Under the pieces are notes generated by a model. The model had not been told where the DNA came from, searched no databases, and worked only from the letters and a program-made list of their open reading frames with translations. Positions 1-7,821 of a DNA stretch of 42,893 nt are shown here, piece after piece; the stretch's first letter is position 1; each line of letters begins with the position of its first letter. Position numbers and translations under genes: made by a program. The DNA is from Opitutales bacterium (GTDB taxonomy: Bacteria; Verrucomicrobiota; Verrucomicrobiia; Opitutales; T3Sed10-336). The stretch spans positions 1-42,893 of the forward strand of contig JAIUMY010000016.1 in the NCBI GenBank assembly GCA_022565335.1, read 5' to 3'.

Positions 1-2
1 AA

Positions 3-194
3 GAGGGTCGTCAGGAAGGCCGCCAGGAAGGCCAACTTCTCGGGGAAAGACTTCTCCTGGAGCGACAATTGACCCGTAAATTTGGCCCGTTGCCGGAATG
101 GGCGCGGGAAAAACTCGCCGGCGCCCAGGCTCTGGATCTGGAAAAATGGGGCGATGCCATTCTCGAAGCTTCCAGTCTTGAGGAGATATTTTAG
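3..194 (+). CDS. C-terminal fragment of a DUF4351 / Rpn-type (PD-(D/E)XK nuclease/putative transposase) protein
   Basis: This is an open frame entering from the left edge and ending at TAG 192-194, giving 63 visible residues. It begins with a repeated Glu-Gly-Arg-Gln unit (EGRQEGRQEG), continues with LLLERQLTRKFGPLP and ends in ILEASSLEEIF. That pattern, a Gln/Gly/Arg linker followed by a short helical tail with a 'rkFG.lp' core and a final 'aLEE.f', is typical of DUF4351 tails on Rpn-family recombination-promoting nucleases, formerly called transposase-like proteins. The nuclease domain lies outside the window, so activity cannot be judged. The 179 bases between it and panB hold no gene I can support. 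Confidence 0.72.
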   Translation, partial: EGRQEGRQEGQLLGERLLLERQLTRKFGPLPEWAREKLAGAQALDLEKWGDAILEASSLEEIF

Positions 195-373
195 CTCCGG
201 GTAAAAACCCCAACAGGATAAGGGAGTCCGCAAGGGGGACGGCAGGAAATTTCACTTCCTAGGTCCTGGAACTCCTGTTTATAATGGCTTTTCCATTTTA
301 TCCATCCCCTACCAGTGTTTTTTGAACAGGAGGGAACAAAGACCGCAGAGAAGAAAAGACTGGGGAATTTGTT

Positions 374-1144
374 TTACTCTTTTCCGGACCGGACGTCGTT
401 GGCGTAGGCGGAAAAAGCTTGTTGGTAGCGGGCGGCCAAGTCGTCGTAGCGTTTGGCGAATTTGGGGATGGGCCCCGGGGTTAGGCCGAGAATGTCGGAA
501 CTGACGAGGATCTGGCCATCGCAGTCCTTACCGCTACCGATCCCGATGACCGGAATTTTGGTCTCTTGGGTAATCAAGGCGGTGGTTTTGGCATCGACCA
601 TTTCCAGCACCAAGGCAAAGGCTCCGGCCTCTTCCAAGGCCAAGGCATCGCGCAAAAGGCTTTCTTTTTCGCTCCCTGTCTTCCCGAACTTTCGGTAACC
701 GCCGTAACGGTGAACTTGCTGGGGCAACAAACCAATATGGCCGAGCACGGGGATGCCGGATTGAACCAACTTCTCCACCGAGCCGGCAATTTCCTTGCCG
801 CCTTCGATTTTCACCGCCTCGCTTCCCCCTTCCTGCAAGCAACGTGTGGCCCCGGCAAGGAGCTCCCCCCAGGGACGGGTCGCCCAGCCAAAGGGGAGAT
901 CGGTCACCACCAAGGCCTTCGGTTGGGCCCGGGCCACGGCAGCGGTATGGTGAATCATCATATCGAGGGTCACCTTTACCGTATTGGGATACCCCAACAC
1001 CGTGGTACCCAGGGAATCTCCGACCAACAGCAAATCAACCCCGGCCTGGTCGGCCAGGCGGGCGGTGATAAAATCATAGGCGGTCAAAGCCACCAAAGGC
1101 GTTTGGCCTTTGGCGGACCGCAAGGTTTGGACCGTTTTTTTCAC
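374..1144 (-). CDS. panB: 3-methyl-2-oxobutanoate hydroxymethyltransferase (ketopantoate hydroxymethyltransferase)
   Basis: A 256-residue protein of normal PanB length. PanB transfers a hydroxymethyl group from 5,10-methylenetetrahydrofolate to 2-oxoisovalerate, the first committed step to pantothenate and CoA in the cytoplasm. Visible family motifs are LLLVGDSLG near residue 39 (metal-binding Asp), VTDLPFG near 80, KIEGG near 112, PVLGHIGLLPQ near 132 and the C-terminal IGIGSGKDCDGQILVSSD followed by GLTPG.IPKF. The start is GTG at 1142-1144, overlapping the lysA stop in a GTGA arrangement, so the two genes are probably translationally coupled. No panC or panD is in view. The pairing of pantothenate and lysine synthesis genes looks positional rather than functional. 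Confidence 0.96.
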   Translation of the reverse strand: MKKTVQTLRSAKGQTPLVALTAYDFITARLADQAGVDLLLVGDSLGTTVLGYPNTVKVTLDMMIHHTAAVARAQPKALVVTDLPFGWATRPWGELLAGATRCLQEGGSEAVKIEGGKEIAGSVEKLVQSGIPVLGHIGLLPQQVHRYGGYRKFGKTGSEKESLLRDALALEEAGAFALVLEMVDAKTTALITQETKIPVIGIGSGKDCDGQILVSSDILGLTPGPIPKFAKRYDDLAARYQQAFSAYANDVRSGKE

Positions 1145-2457
1145 GACGAGCGGAGATATTCGGGGATGTTTTCGTTGGCTATGATCTGGGCAAAGGTCTC
1201 GCGGTTATTGATTACGGAAAAATTCTTTCCGCTCACCAGCACCTCTGCGGGCAGGGCGCGCGTGTTGTAGCGGCCAGCCATGACGAAGCCATACGCACCA
1301 GCACTTAGGATAGCCAGCAAGTCCCCTTCTTTTACGGGCTTCATCTCGCGGGCCTTGGCAAAGCAATCGCCGCTCTCGCAGACCGGTCCCACGCCATCGG
1401 CGGTGATGGATGACGGACCGTTATCTTCCTCCGGAGTATTCTCCACCGGTACGATCTGGTGGTAGGCATCGTACATGGAAGGCCGCGCCAAGTCATTCAT
1501 CGCAGCATCGACGATGACAAACTTTTTCGCTTTGCCGGTTTTGACGTATTCCACACGGGTCAGCAGAGCCCCCGCATTACCGGTCATAAAGCGTCCGGGT
1601 TCGATGAAAATGGCCAGTCCCAGATCTTTGAGCAAAGGCACCAAAGCCTCCCCATACCGCCGGGGGGTGAGGAGGTCGGCTCCTTCGTCTTCCCACCAGG
1701 AGGCGGCACCGCTTTCGAGAGCCGGATCGTAAATAATCCCGATCCCTCCACCGATACTGAAATATTCCAGAGCGTGCTTTTCCTTGAGTTTCTGCACCAT
1801 GGGACGCATACGTTTAACGGCGGCCACGAAGGGATCGATCTTGGTGATCTGCGAGCCGATATGCATCTGCACCCCGATGATTTTGAGGTTGGGCAAATCG
1901 CGGGCGTAGGCATAGGCATCGAGAGCGTGGTCATAAGGGATGCCGAATTTGTTATCGCTCTTGCCGGTGGTAATTTTGGCATGGGTCTGGGCATCGACAT
2001 CAGGGTTGATTCGCAGGGCCACGGGGGCTTTGACCCCACGTTCTCCGGCGATTCGGTTGATTCGCTCCAACTCCGGTTCGCTCTCGACGTGAAAGCTGTA
2101 AATTCCATGTTCCAAAGCCAAACTAATCTCACTGTCGGTCTTCCCGACGCCAGCGAAGACGCTTTTTTCAATACTTCCTCCGGCGGCCAGTACCCGCTCG
2201 ATTTCCCCGCCGCTAACCAAATCGAAGGCTCCGCCCAAGTTGTGCATGAGGCGCAGGATGGCGAGGTTGGAGTTGGCTTTCATGGCGTAGCAAATGCGGT
2301 GATCCAAGCCCGAAAGGGCTTCCGTCAATTGCTGAAAGTTACGCCGGATGGTATCCTCGCTGTACACGTAGCAAGGGGTTCCCACGTCTTCCGCCAGCTT
2401 GGCCAGAGAGGTGCTTTCACAGTAGAGATGAGTATCGTGATAGGAAAAGGTATGCAT
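1141..2457 (-). CDS. lysA: Diaminopimelate decarboxylase
   Basis: A 438-residue PLP-dependent fold-III decarboxylase. It converts meso-diaminopimelate to L-lysine and CO2, the last step of lysine synthesis. Motifs include CYAMKANSN near residue 56 (Lys that binds PLP), GVGKTD near 103, HIGSQI near 199, GGGIGI near 236, IEPGRF near 288 and CESGD near 359 (active-site Cys contributed across the dimer). ATG at 2455-2457 is chosen because it gives the usual N-terminus and leaves a 76-base divergent gap to the small ORF at 2534. No Shine-Dalgarno sequence precedes it. panB follows with a 4-base overlap. The family also contains arginine/ornithine decarboxylases, but the motif set and length favour LysA. 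Confidence 0.95.
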   Translation of the reverse strand: MHTFSYHDTHLYCESTSLAKLAEDVGTPCYVYSEDTIRRNFQQLTEALSGLDHRICYAMKANSNLAILRLMHNLGGAFDLVSGGEIERVLAAGGSIEKSVFAGVGKTDSEISLALEHGIYSFHVESEPELERINRIAGERGVKAPVALRINPDVDAQTHAKITTGKSDNKFGIPYDHALDAYAYARDLPNLKIIGVQMHIGSQITKIDPFVAAVKRMRPMVQKLKEKHALEYFSIGGGIGIIYDPALESGAASWWEDEGADLLTPRRYGEALVPLLKDLGLAIFIEPGRFMTGNAGALLTRVEYVKTGKAKKFVIVDAAMNDLARPSMYDAYHQIVPVENTPEEDNGPSSITADGVGPVCESGDCFAKAREMKPVKEGDLLAILSAGAYGFVMAGRYNTRALPAEVLVSGKNFSVINNRETFAQIIANENIPEYLRSS

Positions 2458-2498
2458 GGTTTTACGTTCAGAATATTACCGAAATAGGCAAATAAGTG

Positions 2499-2526
2499 TT
2501 GTGAATTAGATTCTTCTCTGTCACAA
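2499..2526. promoter_or_regulatory. Spaced inverted repeat in the lysA / small-ORF divergent gap
   Basis: TTGTGA at 2499-2504 and TCACAA at 2521-2526 form a perfect 6-base inverted repeat separated by 16 bases, just upstream of both divergent starts. The half-sites resemble CRP/FNR half-sites, but those proteins need a 6-base gap in TGTGA-N6-TCACA, so a normal CRP site is not supported. It may be an operator or chance. Confidence 0.25.
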
Positions 2527-2533
2527 TAAAATA

Positions 2534-2815
2534 ATGATCCGCTTGTTTCGCAAAGATTCCTTCTATGACCGCCGCCGCAGGCTGCGTTTGGGGGTGGATC
2601 CTCGAAGCAATCCCCGCAGCCGAAGGAGGAACGGTCTGCCTGGCTTATTGTTGGCTTCCTTTCTCTCCGACCGGGGCTTTCGTCGTCGGACGGAAAATCG
2701 TTTTGAGAAAAGGATTCGCCGTCGGCGGGCCATGGCCATGGCTACAATTTTCGTGCTTTCCCTGGCTTTCGCCTGGGTCATCATGGAAAGCGCCAAGGCT
2801 TTGGAAATTTTCTAA
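2534..2815 (+). CDS. Small Arg-rich protein with a C-terminal membrane segment, unknown function
   Basis: A 93-residue frame diverging from lysA. The first about 65 residues are extremely rich in Arg, with runs such as RRRRLRLG and KRIRRRRAM. They are followed by one hydrophobic stretch, roughly residues 67-84 (MAMATIFVLSLAFAWVIM), and a short tail ending in EIF. That layout would give a C-terminally anchored membrane protein with a positively charged cytoplasmic domain. I do not recognise a family. Two overlapping frames on each strand are also open here (2565-2834 plus, 2563-2796 minus), so composition alone does not prove this frame. The clean hydrophobic segment and the divergent position make it the best choice. 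Confidence 0.45.
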   Translation: MIRLFRKDSFYDRRRRLRLGVDPRSNPRSRRRNGLPGLLLASFLSDRGFRRRTENRFEKRIRRRRAMAMATIFVLSLAFAWVIMESAKALEIF

Positions 2816-2876
2816 GCAGGGTTGGAGAAGCTAAGCGCTGGCCTACGATTGACTGACGGGTGGTTGACGACACCCC

Positions 2877-4865
2877 TCACCGCCGGCTCCGCAATTGGGC
2901 TCTTCTACCCCGTGGGGATTCGGTGCTTTCGAATAACAGGGGTTGAAGCCGGTTATTTGCCCGGTCCCAGCGAAAGGTGAAGGCCCCGATTCGATAGTCG
3001 ACATATTCATCGCTGGAGCCCAATTTCTCTATCTCCGGAGGGGTTTCCGGATGCAGGGCCAAAGCGACCAGAATATCAGCCTTCTGTCCCCGACTCTCCG
3101 CCACCCAGCGGTTTTCTTCCTGAGTCCAAAGAACATCCCCGGGAGCCAGAACGGTTCCCTGCAGAAGGCCGCCGGATTCAGTGCCCTGCAGGATAAAAGA
3201 GGACCACTCCCCCTTCCCGCGCATCTCGCTGTTTAAACTCCAACCTCCCAAGCGTTCCTCCAGGCCGGTGTAGGCGTTCCAGGTAAAAATGCCTTCCTCT
3301 TTTGTTTCCACCCGATCAAGGGTAACAATCACGGCATCGTTTTCCTGCGGATTCCCCAACCCAACCAACAAATGGCGTTCGTAAAGTACGACCCCTTCTT
3401 CTTCCGCAAAACTATCGGCCGCCTCCACGGCCACCGCATAGTAGCCTTCCTCCTCCCATAAGTCCCGATACAGGGAGTTACCGGGCTGAGACCCTGAGCC
3501 ACGACTCCCATTGACCAATAATCGGTTGTATTTTCCCGGTTCACGCCGGGTGCGGGGTCCGGAGAGAAAAAGGGTATCGTAGGCAAATAGGCTCAGGGCC
3601 CCCACTTCCGGTTGAAACCAAGCCCGGGGCAACCAGTGCAAATGCTGATGAAAGGCGATGAGAATATCGTTGGAATCCTGCCAGCGGTTTCGGAAATAAT
3701 GCCTCCCCTGCTCCCCGTAAACCAAACGCGTGGAAAGGATTTCCGGAGACTGGCGGGCACTCTCCCAAGGATAAAACAAAAGAGCCCATATTCGTCCCTG
3801 TCGTTGAGGTTCAAACAGGGCCTCCGGGGGGAATCCAAATTCCGTCGAGCGATACCCCATATGGCGGTCATACCACCAAAGGAAGGGAGGGAGTTTCGCC
3901 TTGGGGGTAGTGCCCAAAACGACACTGGCAAATCCCTGGTCATTGGTGTTGGGACCGCCAACCCCTGAATGGAGAAAAGCTCTGCCCCCGGCAAGGATCG
4001 TTTCGTCTTCGCCAGCAATCTGGGCAAAGGAGCCGGAATACATCAACTTCTGGTGCCAATGCCGCTCCTCCTGTAAAAATTCAAACAACCTGGGATCCCC
4101 ACGATCTGCGGCCGCAATGGCGGCCGGAAGTAAAAATATGGCCCCATAACTGGTATAGCCAATCCCTTCCTGCGAGGCTCCGATTTGATCATAACCATTG
4201 CGGGCATGTTTAAAGAGTTCCCCCACCAGAAATTCGTAACGCTCGGCCCGCACCTTTTCCTCGCCTAAGGCAAGGATTTGCATCAATTCCGCACCCCGGC
4301 AAACGGCCACCCAGTTGGATTTGCGATAGGCACCAAAGTTGTGATGATTGTACTCTTCCCACATTGCCAGGGACTTTTGCAAAACCTCATGGACAAAGGC
4401 TTGCTGCTCCTCATCCCAAGCGTCCCGACACCAATTGTAGGCCAAGGCAAAGCCCAACCCCACCGTGGCCCGGGAGAGACCACTGTTGCCCCGTTCGGCA
4501 AAGCGCCCATCGGGGTCGGGGTCCGCATAGATCGATTGCAGAGTCCGATAGGCCCGCTCAGCCCAGTAGGCCTCACCCGTCAACGCATAGAGAAAGGCTT
4601 CTTTCTGGGCTTTATAGGAGCGTTCATAACTCCAGTTCGAGCCTTCCACCCTCCATTGAGGATCCCCTTGCCCCGACAATTCGGATACCATTAACTCATA
4701 GGCTTGGGTAAAATGCGGGTGTTCCTCCATCAAACCCTGGTTAATCCGCAGCAAGCGTTCGGGGGTGGCCAACACCGCATTAGCGGCAGGACCTCCAAAA
4801 AGAGAAACGGCACTCACTACGCAAAAGGAGATTCCGAAGAATATAGAGGGATAATGGGAAAGCAT
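2877..4865 (-). CDS. Secreted heparinase II/III-like protein (candidate polysaccharide lyase)
   Basis: The preferred start is the ATG at 4863-4865, giving 662 residues with a signal peptide at about 1-30 (hydrophobic FFGISFCVVSAVSLF, then small residues at GGPAANA). An in-frame start 69 bases upstream would put a charged tail before the signal. The body has an alpha-helical toroid-like region with NHHN near 173, SNW near 183 and EGIGYTSYG near 233, then a beta-rich C-terminal half, the order seen in heparinase II/III and alginate-lyase-like families (PL12/15/17/21-type). It probably acts in the periplasm or outside on an acidic polysaccharide, but the substrate cannot be read here. It is separated from the upstream porin by a terminator, so it is not simply part of that operon. 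No sulfatase or SusC/D-like genes accompany it. Confidence 0.72.
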   Translation of the reverse strand: MLSHYPSIFFGISFCVVSAVSLFGGPAANAVLATPERLLRINQGLMEEHPHFTQAYELMVSELSGQGDPQWRVEGSNWSYERSYKAQKEAFLYALTGEAYWAERAYRTLQSIYADPDPDGRFAERGNSGLSRATVGLGFALAYNWCRDAWDEEQQAFVHEVLQKSLAMWEEYNHHNFGAYRKSNWVAVCRGAELMQILALGEEKVRAERYEFLVGELFKHARNGYDQIGASQEGIGYTSYGAIFLLPAAIAAADRGDPRLFEFLQEERHWHQKLMYSGSFAQIAGEDETILAGGRAFLHSGVGGPNTNDQGFASVVLGTTPKAKLPPFLWWYDRHMGYRSTEFGFPPEALFEPQRQGRIWALLFYPWESARQSPEILSTRLVYGEQGRHYFRNRWQDSNDILIAFHQHLHWLPRAWFQPEVGALSLFAYDTLFLSGPRTRREPGKYNRLLVNGSRGSGSQPGNSLYRDLWEEEGYYAVAVEAADSFAEEEGVVLYERHLLVGLGNPQENDAVIVTLDRVETKEEGIFTWNAYTGLEERLGGWSLNSEMRGKGEWSSFILQGTESGGLLQGTVLAPGDVLWTQEENRWVAESRGQKADILVALALHPETPPEIEKLGSSDEYVDYRIGAFTFRWDRANNRLQPLLFESTESPRGRRAQLRSRR

Positions 4866-5020
4866 AGTAAAGGAGTCAGAATAGAAGAGGGAAAGTGCCA
4901 AAATAAGTTCCCCCAGGCAATCTTTTTTAATCAAGGGCGATTTCCCTATTATTTTTCACGGTGGGCGGTCGCCTTTCAACCGAGCTTGATGGCTTTCTCT
5001 TTTATCGTGTATCTTATTTG

Positions 5021-5053
5021 AAAAAACCCCTTCCCGCGCCTGGCGGGAAGGGG
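5021..5053 (-). terminator. Intrinsic terminator after the porin gene
   Basis: A perfect 11-base stem, CCCCTTCCCGC at 5027-5037 pairing with 5043-5053 around a 5-base loop, is followed on the minus strand by six T residues (5026-5021). It starts 28 bases past the porin stop and closes the transcription unit that comes down from the cyanate genes. Confidence 0.9.
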
Positions 5054-5081
5054 TCCAACGAACGTCCCAAACGACTTAGGC

Positions 5082-6335
5082 CTAAAAGGTGAAATTCACG
5101 TCCACCACCAGCATTTCCTTGTCCTGACTGGCTGGTGCAAATATCGCCGCTCCCGCAGAGTTAAAATAACCATACTTGAAGTTCGTGCTGAGAAATTCAT
5201 TGAACCGGTAGGCGGCTACCAGGTTAATTTCCTCTCCGAGCTTGGTGCGGTTGTTTTCGGTCTGGAAGTAGTGGTACGCCACTCTGGTATTCAACCCGTT
5301 CCCGATAGGGATCTGATATCCGGCGAAAACGGAATAGTCCTCCAAACCATTGGGGAACCCAGCCACCGGAAGAAAAACGTCGGCAAAACCATTGAAGGCA
5401 TGCACGGTCGCCAGCGGGGTACGGAAACCCTGTTGTCCGTCTCCTTCCAGAATCTCCAACTTTCCGCCGAAGGATAGAGCGTCATACTGCGCCGATACTT
5501 CTCCAGTGAAATAATTCAAACTGAAATCAACCCCGGTTGGATTACCGGAATTGTCGGTCTGGTAGGCGTAGCTGGCGGCATAGCGAATGGTCCAGTCATT
5601 GATCGGAACCGCTCCGGACAATCGTAGCCCAATGGTATCGTTGGAAAAATTGGCGAGATCATCAAAATCCAGACGAAAGGCAAACGCTTCCAGGGAAATT
5701 TCCGGCGAAAACGTATAGTCGAAGTTAAGTCCAAACCCAGTCAAATCTTCCCGGTCCCCATTCACCCGTACAACCCGGTGAAGATAAAAGGCGGTCAGTG
5801 AAGCTTCCTCGGAAAGATCAACCGAAGAGGTCAACGCATCGTACACCTGATTGCTTTGGCGCCACCCAACGTGTCCAATAAAACGCTGATTTCCGAGAAC
5901 AAAAACCTGACGGCCCAGTTTGGCCGCTAATAGATCTTCGTCAGTGTAGTTCACCCAGAGCTGGTTCAATCGTGTTCCCACCGCCGCATCATCAAGAGGA
6001 TGCAATTCGTCTCTGGAGGAGCCAAGCGGATAAAGGGTTTCCCCTTCGACCGAGAAGGTAAGTCCTTCCCAGTCCGGCGTTATATACCCGTAGTGCCAGC
6101 GCTGGGAGACCCCATGCCGGGAAGGCGCAGCATCCGGAGCAAAAGTCTCGTAACGGGTTCGGCTCCGGAGATAAACACTCCCCGGAATGGCCTCATTCAC
6201 TGATTCCCGCAGAGTTGTTAGAGACTCTTCAAGAGGGTCCGCTTTCGTTTCCGAAGCCGACGACAATAGAACCCATAGGCTCAAGAAAGGAAGGGCCCAA
6301 AGCCACTTCGGAAAAACAGGTGTTTTCATTTTCAT
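5082..6335 (-). CDS. Alginate-export-family outer-membrane beta-barrel porin
   Basis: A 417-residue protein with a signal peptide at about 1-32 (hydrophobic core LWALPFLSLWVLLSS, cut near SETKA) and a body of alternating amphipathic strands ending in the aromatic terminus VDVNFTF, the usual outer-membrane barrel signature. Early motifs such as YLRSRTRYE and the segment around LNQLWVNYTDEDLLAAKLGRQVF match the PF13372-type 'alginate export' barrels, which form substrate channels in several phyla. The name does not prove alginate as substrate. It lies 59 bases behind cynS on the same strand with a terminator only after it, so it may be the outer-membrane entry for cyanate or related anions. A hairpin in the cynS-porin gap could reduce read-through. 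Confidence 0.82.
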   Translation of the reverse strand: MKMKTPVFPKWLWALPFLSLWVLLSSASETKADPLEESLTTLRESVNEAIPGSVYLRSRTRYETFAPDAAPSRHGVSQRWHYGYITPDWEGLTFSVEGETLYPLGSSRDELHPLDDAAVGTRLNQLWVNYTDEDLLAAKLGRQVFVLGNQRFIGHVGWRQSNQVYDALTSSVDLSEEASLTAFYLHRVVRVNGDREDLTGFGLNFDYTFSPEISLEAFAFRLDFDDLANFSNDTIGLRLSGAVPINDWTIRYAASYAYQTDNSGNPTGVDFSLNYFTGEVSAQYDALSFGGKLEILEGDGQQGFRTPLATVHAFNGFADVFLPVAGFPNGLEDYSVFAGYQIPIGNGLNTRVAYHYFQTENNRTKLGEEINLVAAYRFNEFLSTNFKYGYFNSAGAAIFAPASQDKEMLVVDVNFTF

Positions 6336-6355
6336 AGTTGGTGTTGGTTAAAATT

Positions 6356-6379
6356 GGGCCTGCGGCACTCCGCAGACCC
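6356..6379 (-). other. Hairpin between cynS and the porin gene
   Basis: GGG-c-CTGCGG pairs with CCGCAG-a-CCC across a 4-base loop: nine pairs with one mismatch pair. On the minus strand it is followed by AATTTTAACC, a poor U-tract. It could be a weak terminator, an attenuator or a processing site that lowers porin expression relative to cynS. Confidence 0.6.
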
Positions 6380-6394
6380 GGAATCGAAGGATGG

Positions 6395-6838
6395 TTACCA
6401 CTTTTTGTAACCGAGGAATTTGCCGTTCATCACAATTTTGACCCGATCGCCCTTGGGATCTTCGATGCGGTTGACATCCATCGTGAAGTCAATCGCGCTC
6501 ATAATGCCGGGGCCGAATTTTTCATCGATGAGCTCTTTGAGGGTTTCCCCATAGACATAAATGATCTCCTGAAAGCGATAGATCGTCGGATCTTTGGCCA
6601 CGGTAGGCGCTTTTTCCCCTTTCATCGGATATTCCGTCAGAGCTTCAGCGATATCCTCTCCGAGATCGAGAAACGTGGCGACCTTGCCGGCGGCTTCCGC
6701 ATCAAGGGAATTTTCCCCCAAACAGGAGGAGGTCGTGAACACTTCGGACAGCCCCGATGCCTTGGCGAGGTCCGCCCAGGAAGCCTTTTTGGCTTTCTTC
6801 GCTTCAAGGATGTGATGAATCATTTCTTCTTTGGTCAT
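6395..6838 (-). CDS. cynS: Cyanate hydratase (cyanase)
   Basis: A 147-residue protein, close to the usual 147-156. Cyanase catalyses bicarbonate-dependent breakdown of cyanate to ammonia and CO2 in the cytoplasm as a homodecamer. The N-terminal helical part (KKASWADLAKASGLSEVF) is the lambda-repressor-like domain. The C-terminal catalytic part holds the three family active-site residues: Arg in IYRFQE, Glu two residues later in the same motif, and Ser in GIMSAIDF. The ending GKFLGYKKW is typical. It lies 40 bases behind the ATPase gene. No carbonic anhydrase (cynT) is present in this window, although the reaction consumes bicarbonate, so that function must come from elsewhere. Confidence 0.97.
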   Translation of the reverse strand: MTKEEMIHHILEAKKAKKASWADLAKASGLSEVFTTSSCLGENSLDAEAAGKVATFLDLGEDIAEALTEYPMKGEKAPTVAKDPTIYRFQEIIYVYGETLKELIDEKFGPGIMSAIDFTMDVNRIEDPKGDRVKIVMNGKFLGYKKW

Positions 6839-6878
6839 TTTTTGTTTGTTTTTTTGGTTATGGATTAGGGTTAAATGC

Positions 6879-7772
6879 TCAGGAAACTTTACGGGCTAAT
6901 TTGACCGGATCGACGTTGGGTGGAAAAACCGGGGTATCAGAGGGAAGGTCTTCTACGGTGACTTCCCCGGCCCGACTGCCGGAGAGTTCCTTGGACCGGC
7001 TCACGAGAAAGTCCACCAAATGATTTCGAATGGTGTAGTAGTCGGGATGATGAACAATTTCCGCACGCTTGCGCGGGCGGGGGATGGATACTTCCACCGC
7101 TTCCGCCACCCGGGCACGGGGACCATTGGTCATGAGAAAGATTCGGTCAGACAATAGGATCGCTTCATCCACGTCGTGGGTGATCATGAAGACCGTTTGT
7201 TTGGTTTGTCCCCAGATTTTCAGCAACTCCTCCTGGATGGTTCCGCGGGTGAGAGCGTCCAAGGCTCCAAAAGGCTCGTCCATTAAGAGAAGCGGACTTT
7301 CCAGGGCAAAGGCCCGGGCAATCCCCACGCGTTGTTTCATACCGCCGGAGAGTTGGTGCGGTTTTTGATCACTGGCATGACTCAGTCCCACCAAATCAAG
7401 GTATTTTTGGCTATGCTCACGGATTTGCCCCCGGGACCAGTCGGGATGGCGGGCCCCCACCGCGAACATGACGTTTTTCAAAACGGTTTTCCAGGGCAGG
7501 AGACTGTGGTTTTGAAAAACCACCGCCTTTTCCAAGCCTGGCCCGGCGATTTCCCGGCCATCGAGGATAGCCGCTCCGGAGGACGGTTTTTCCAAACCGG
7601 CCAAAACGTTCATGATGGTGGATTTGCCGCACCCGCTATGGCCGATGCAGCAAATGAATTCACCTTTTTGGATGCCAAAGCTCACCTTGTCGAATACCAC
7701 CAATTCCTGATTTTTCGGTTGCGGGAAGCATTTCGAGAGGTTTTCGACTAAAACAAATTTATCCGTTTTCAT
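6879..7772 (-). CDS. cynD: ABC transporter ATP-binding protein, NrtD/CynD type (probable cyanate/nitrate family)
   Basis: The start chosen is ATG 7770-7772, giving 297 residues. A longer in-frame start at 7853 would overlap the permease gene and adds a tail with no similarity to the family. Walker A is GHSGCGKST, the signature is LSGGMKQR, Walker B is LLLMDEPFGALD and the H-loop is MITHDVDEA, all in the order of nitrate/sulfonate/taurine-type ATPases. It powers import by the CynB-type permease and lies 49 bases downstream of it. The closest family logic is the cyanobacterial cynABDS operon, with which the gene order here agrees. Substrate assignment to cyanate rests on the adjacent cynS; nitrate, nitrite or a related anion cannot be excluded. 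Confidence 0.88.
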   Translation of the reverse strand: MKTDKFVLVENLSKCFPQPKNQELVVFDKVSFGIQKGEFICCIGHSGCGKSTIMNVLAGLEKPSSGAAILDGREIAGPGLEKAVVFQNHSLLPWKTVLKNVMFAVGARHPDWSRGQIREHSQKYLDLVGLSHASDQKPHQLSGGMKQRVGIARAFALESPLLLMDEPFGALDALTRGTIQEELLKIWGQTKQTVFMITHDVDEAILLSDRIFLMTNGPRARVAEAVEVSIPRPRKRAEIVHHPDYYTIRNHLVDFLVSRSKELSGSRAGEVTVEDLPSDTPVFPPNVDPVKLARKVS

Positions 7773-7821
7773 AGTATATAGTTTAGTATTCTTTTTTCTG
7801 TTACAAGCATCTCCCGATGGA

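Noticed and set aside
1-194. Intact transposase or insertion sequence at the left edge
   Set aside because: Only a DUF4351-type tail is visible; there are no terminal inverted repeats or target duplications.
195-373. Terminator between the DUF4351 fragment and panB
   Set aside because: Only 4-5 base stems without T-tracts are present.
566-2487. Long open frames antisense to panB and lysA (566-1270 and 1459-2487, plus strand)
   Set aside because: They lie entirely over strongly conserved minus-strand genes, have no family features, and follow from codon bias in GC-rich genes.
2499-2526. CRP/FNR site between lysA and the small ORF
   Set aside because: The half-sites fit, but the gap is 16-18 bases instead of the 6 needed.
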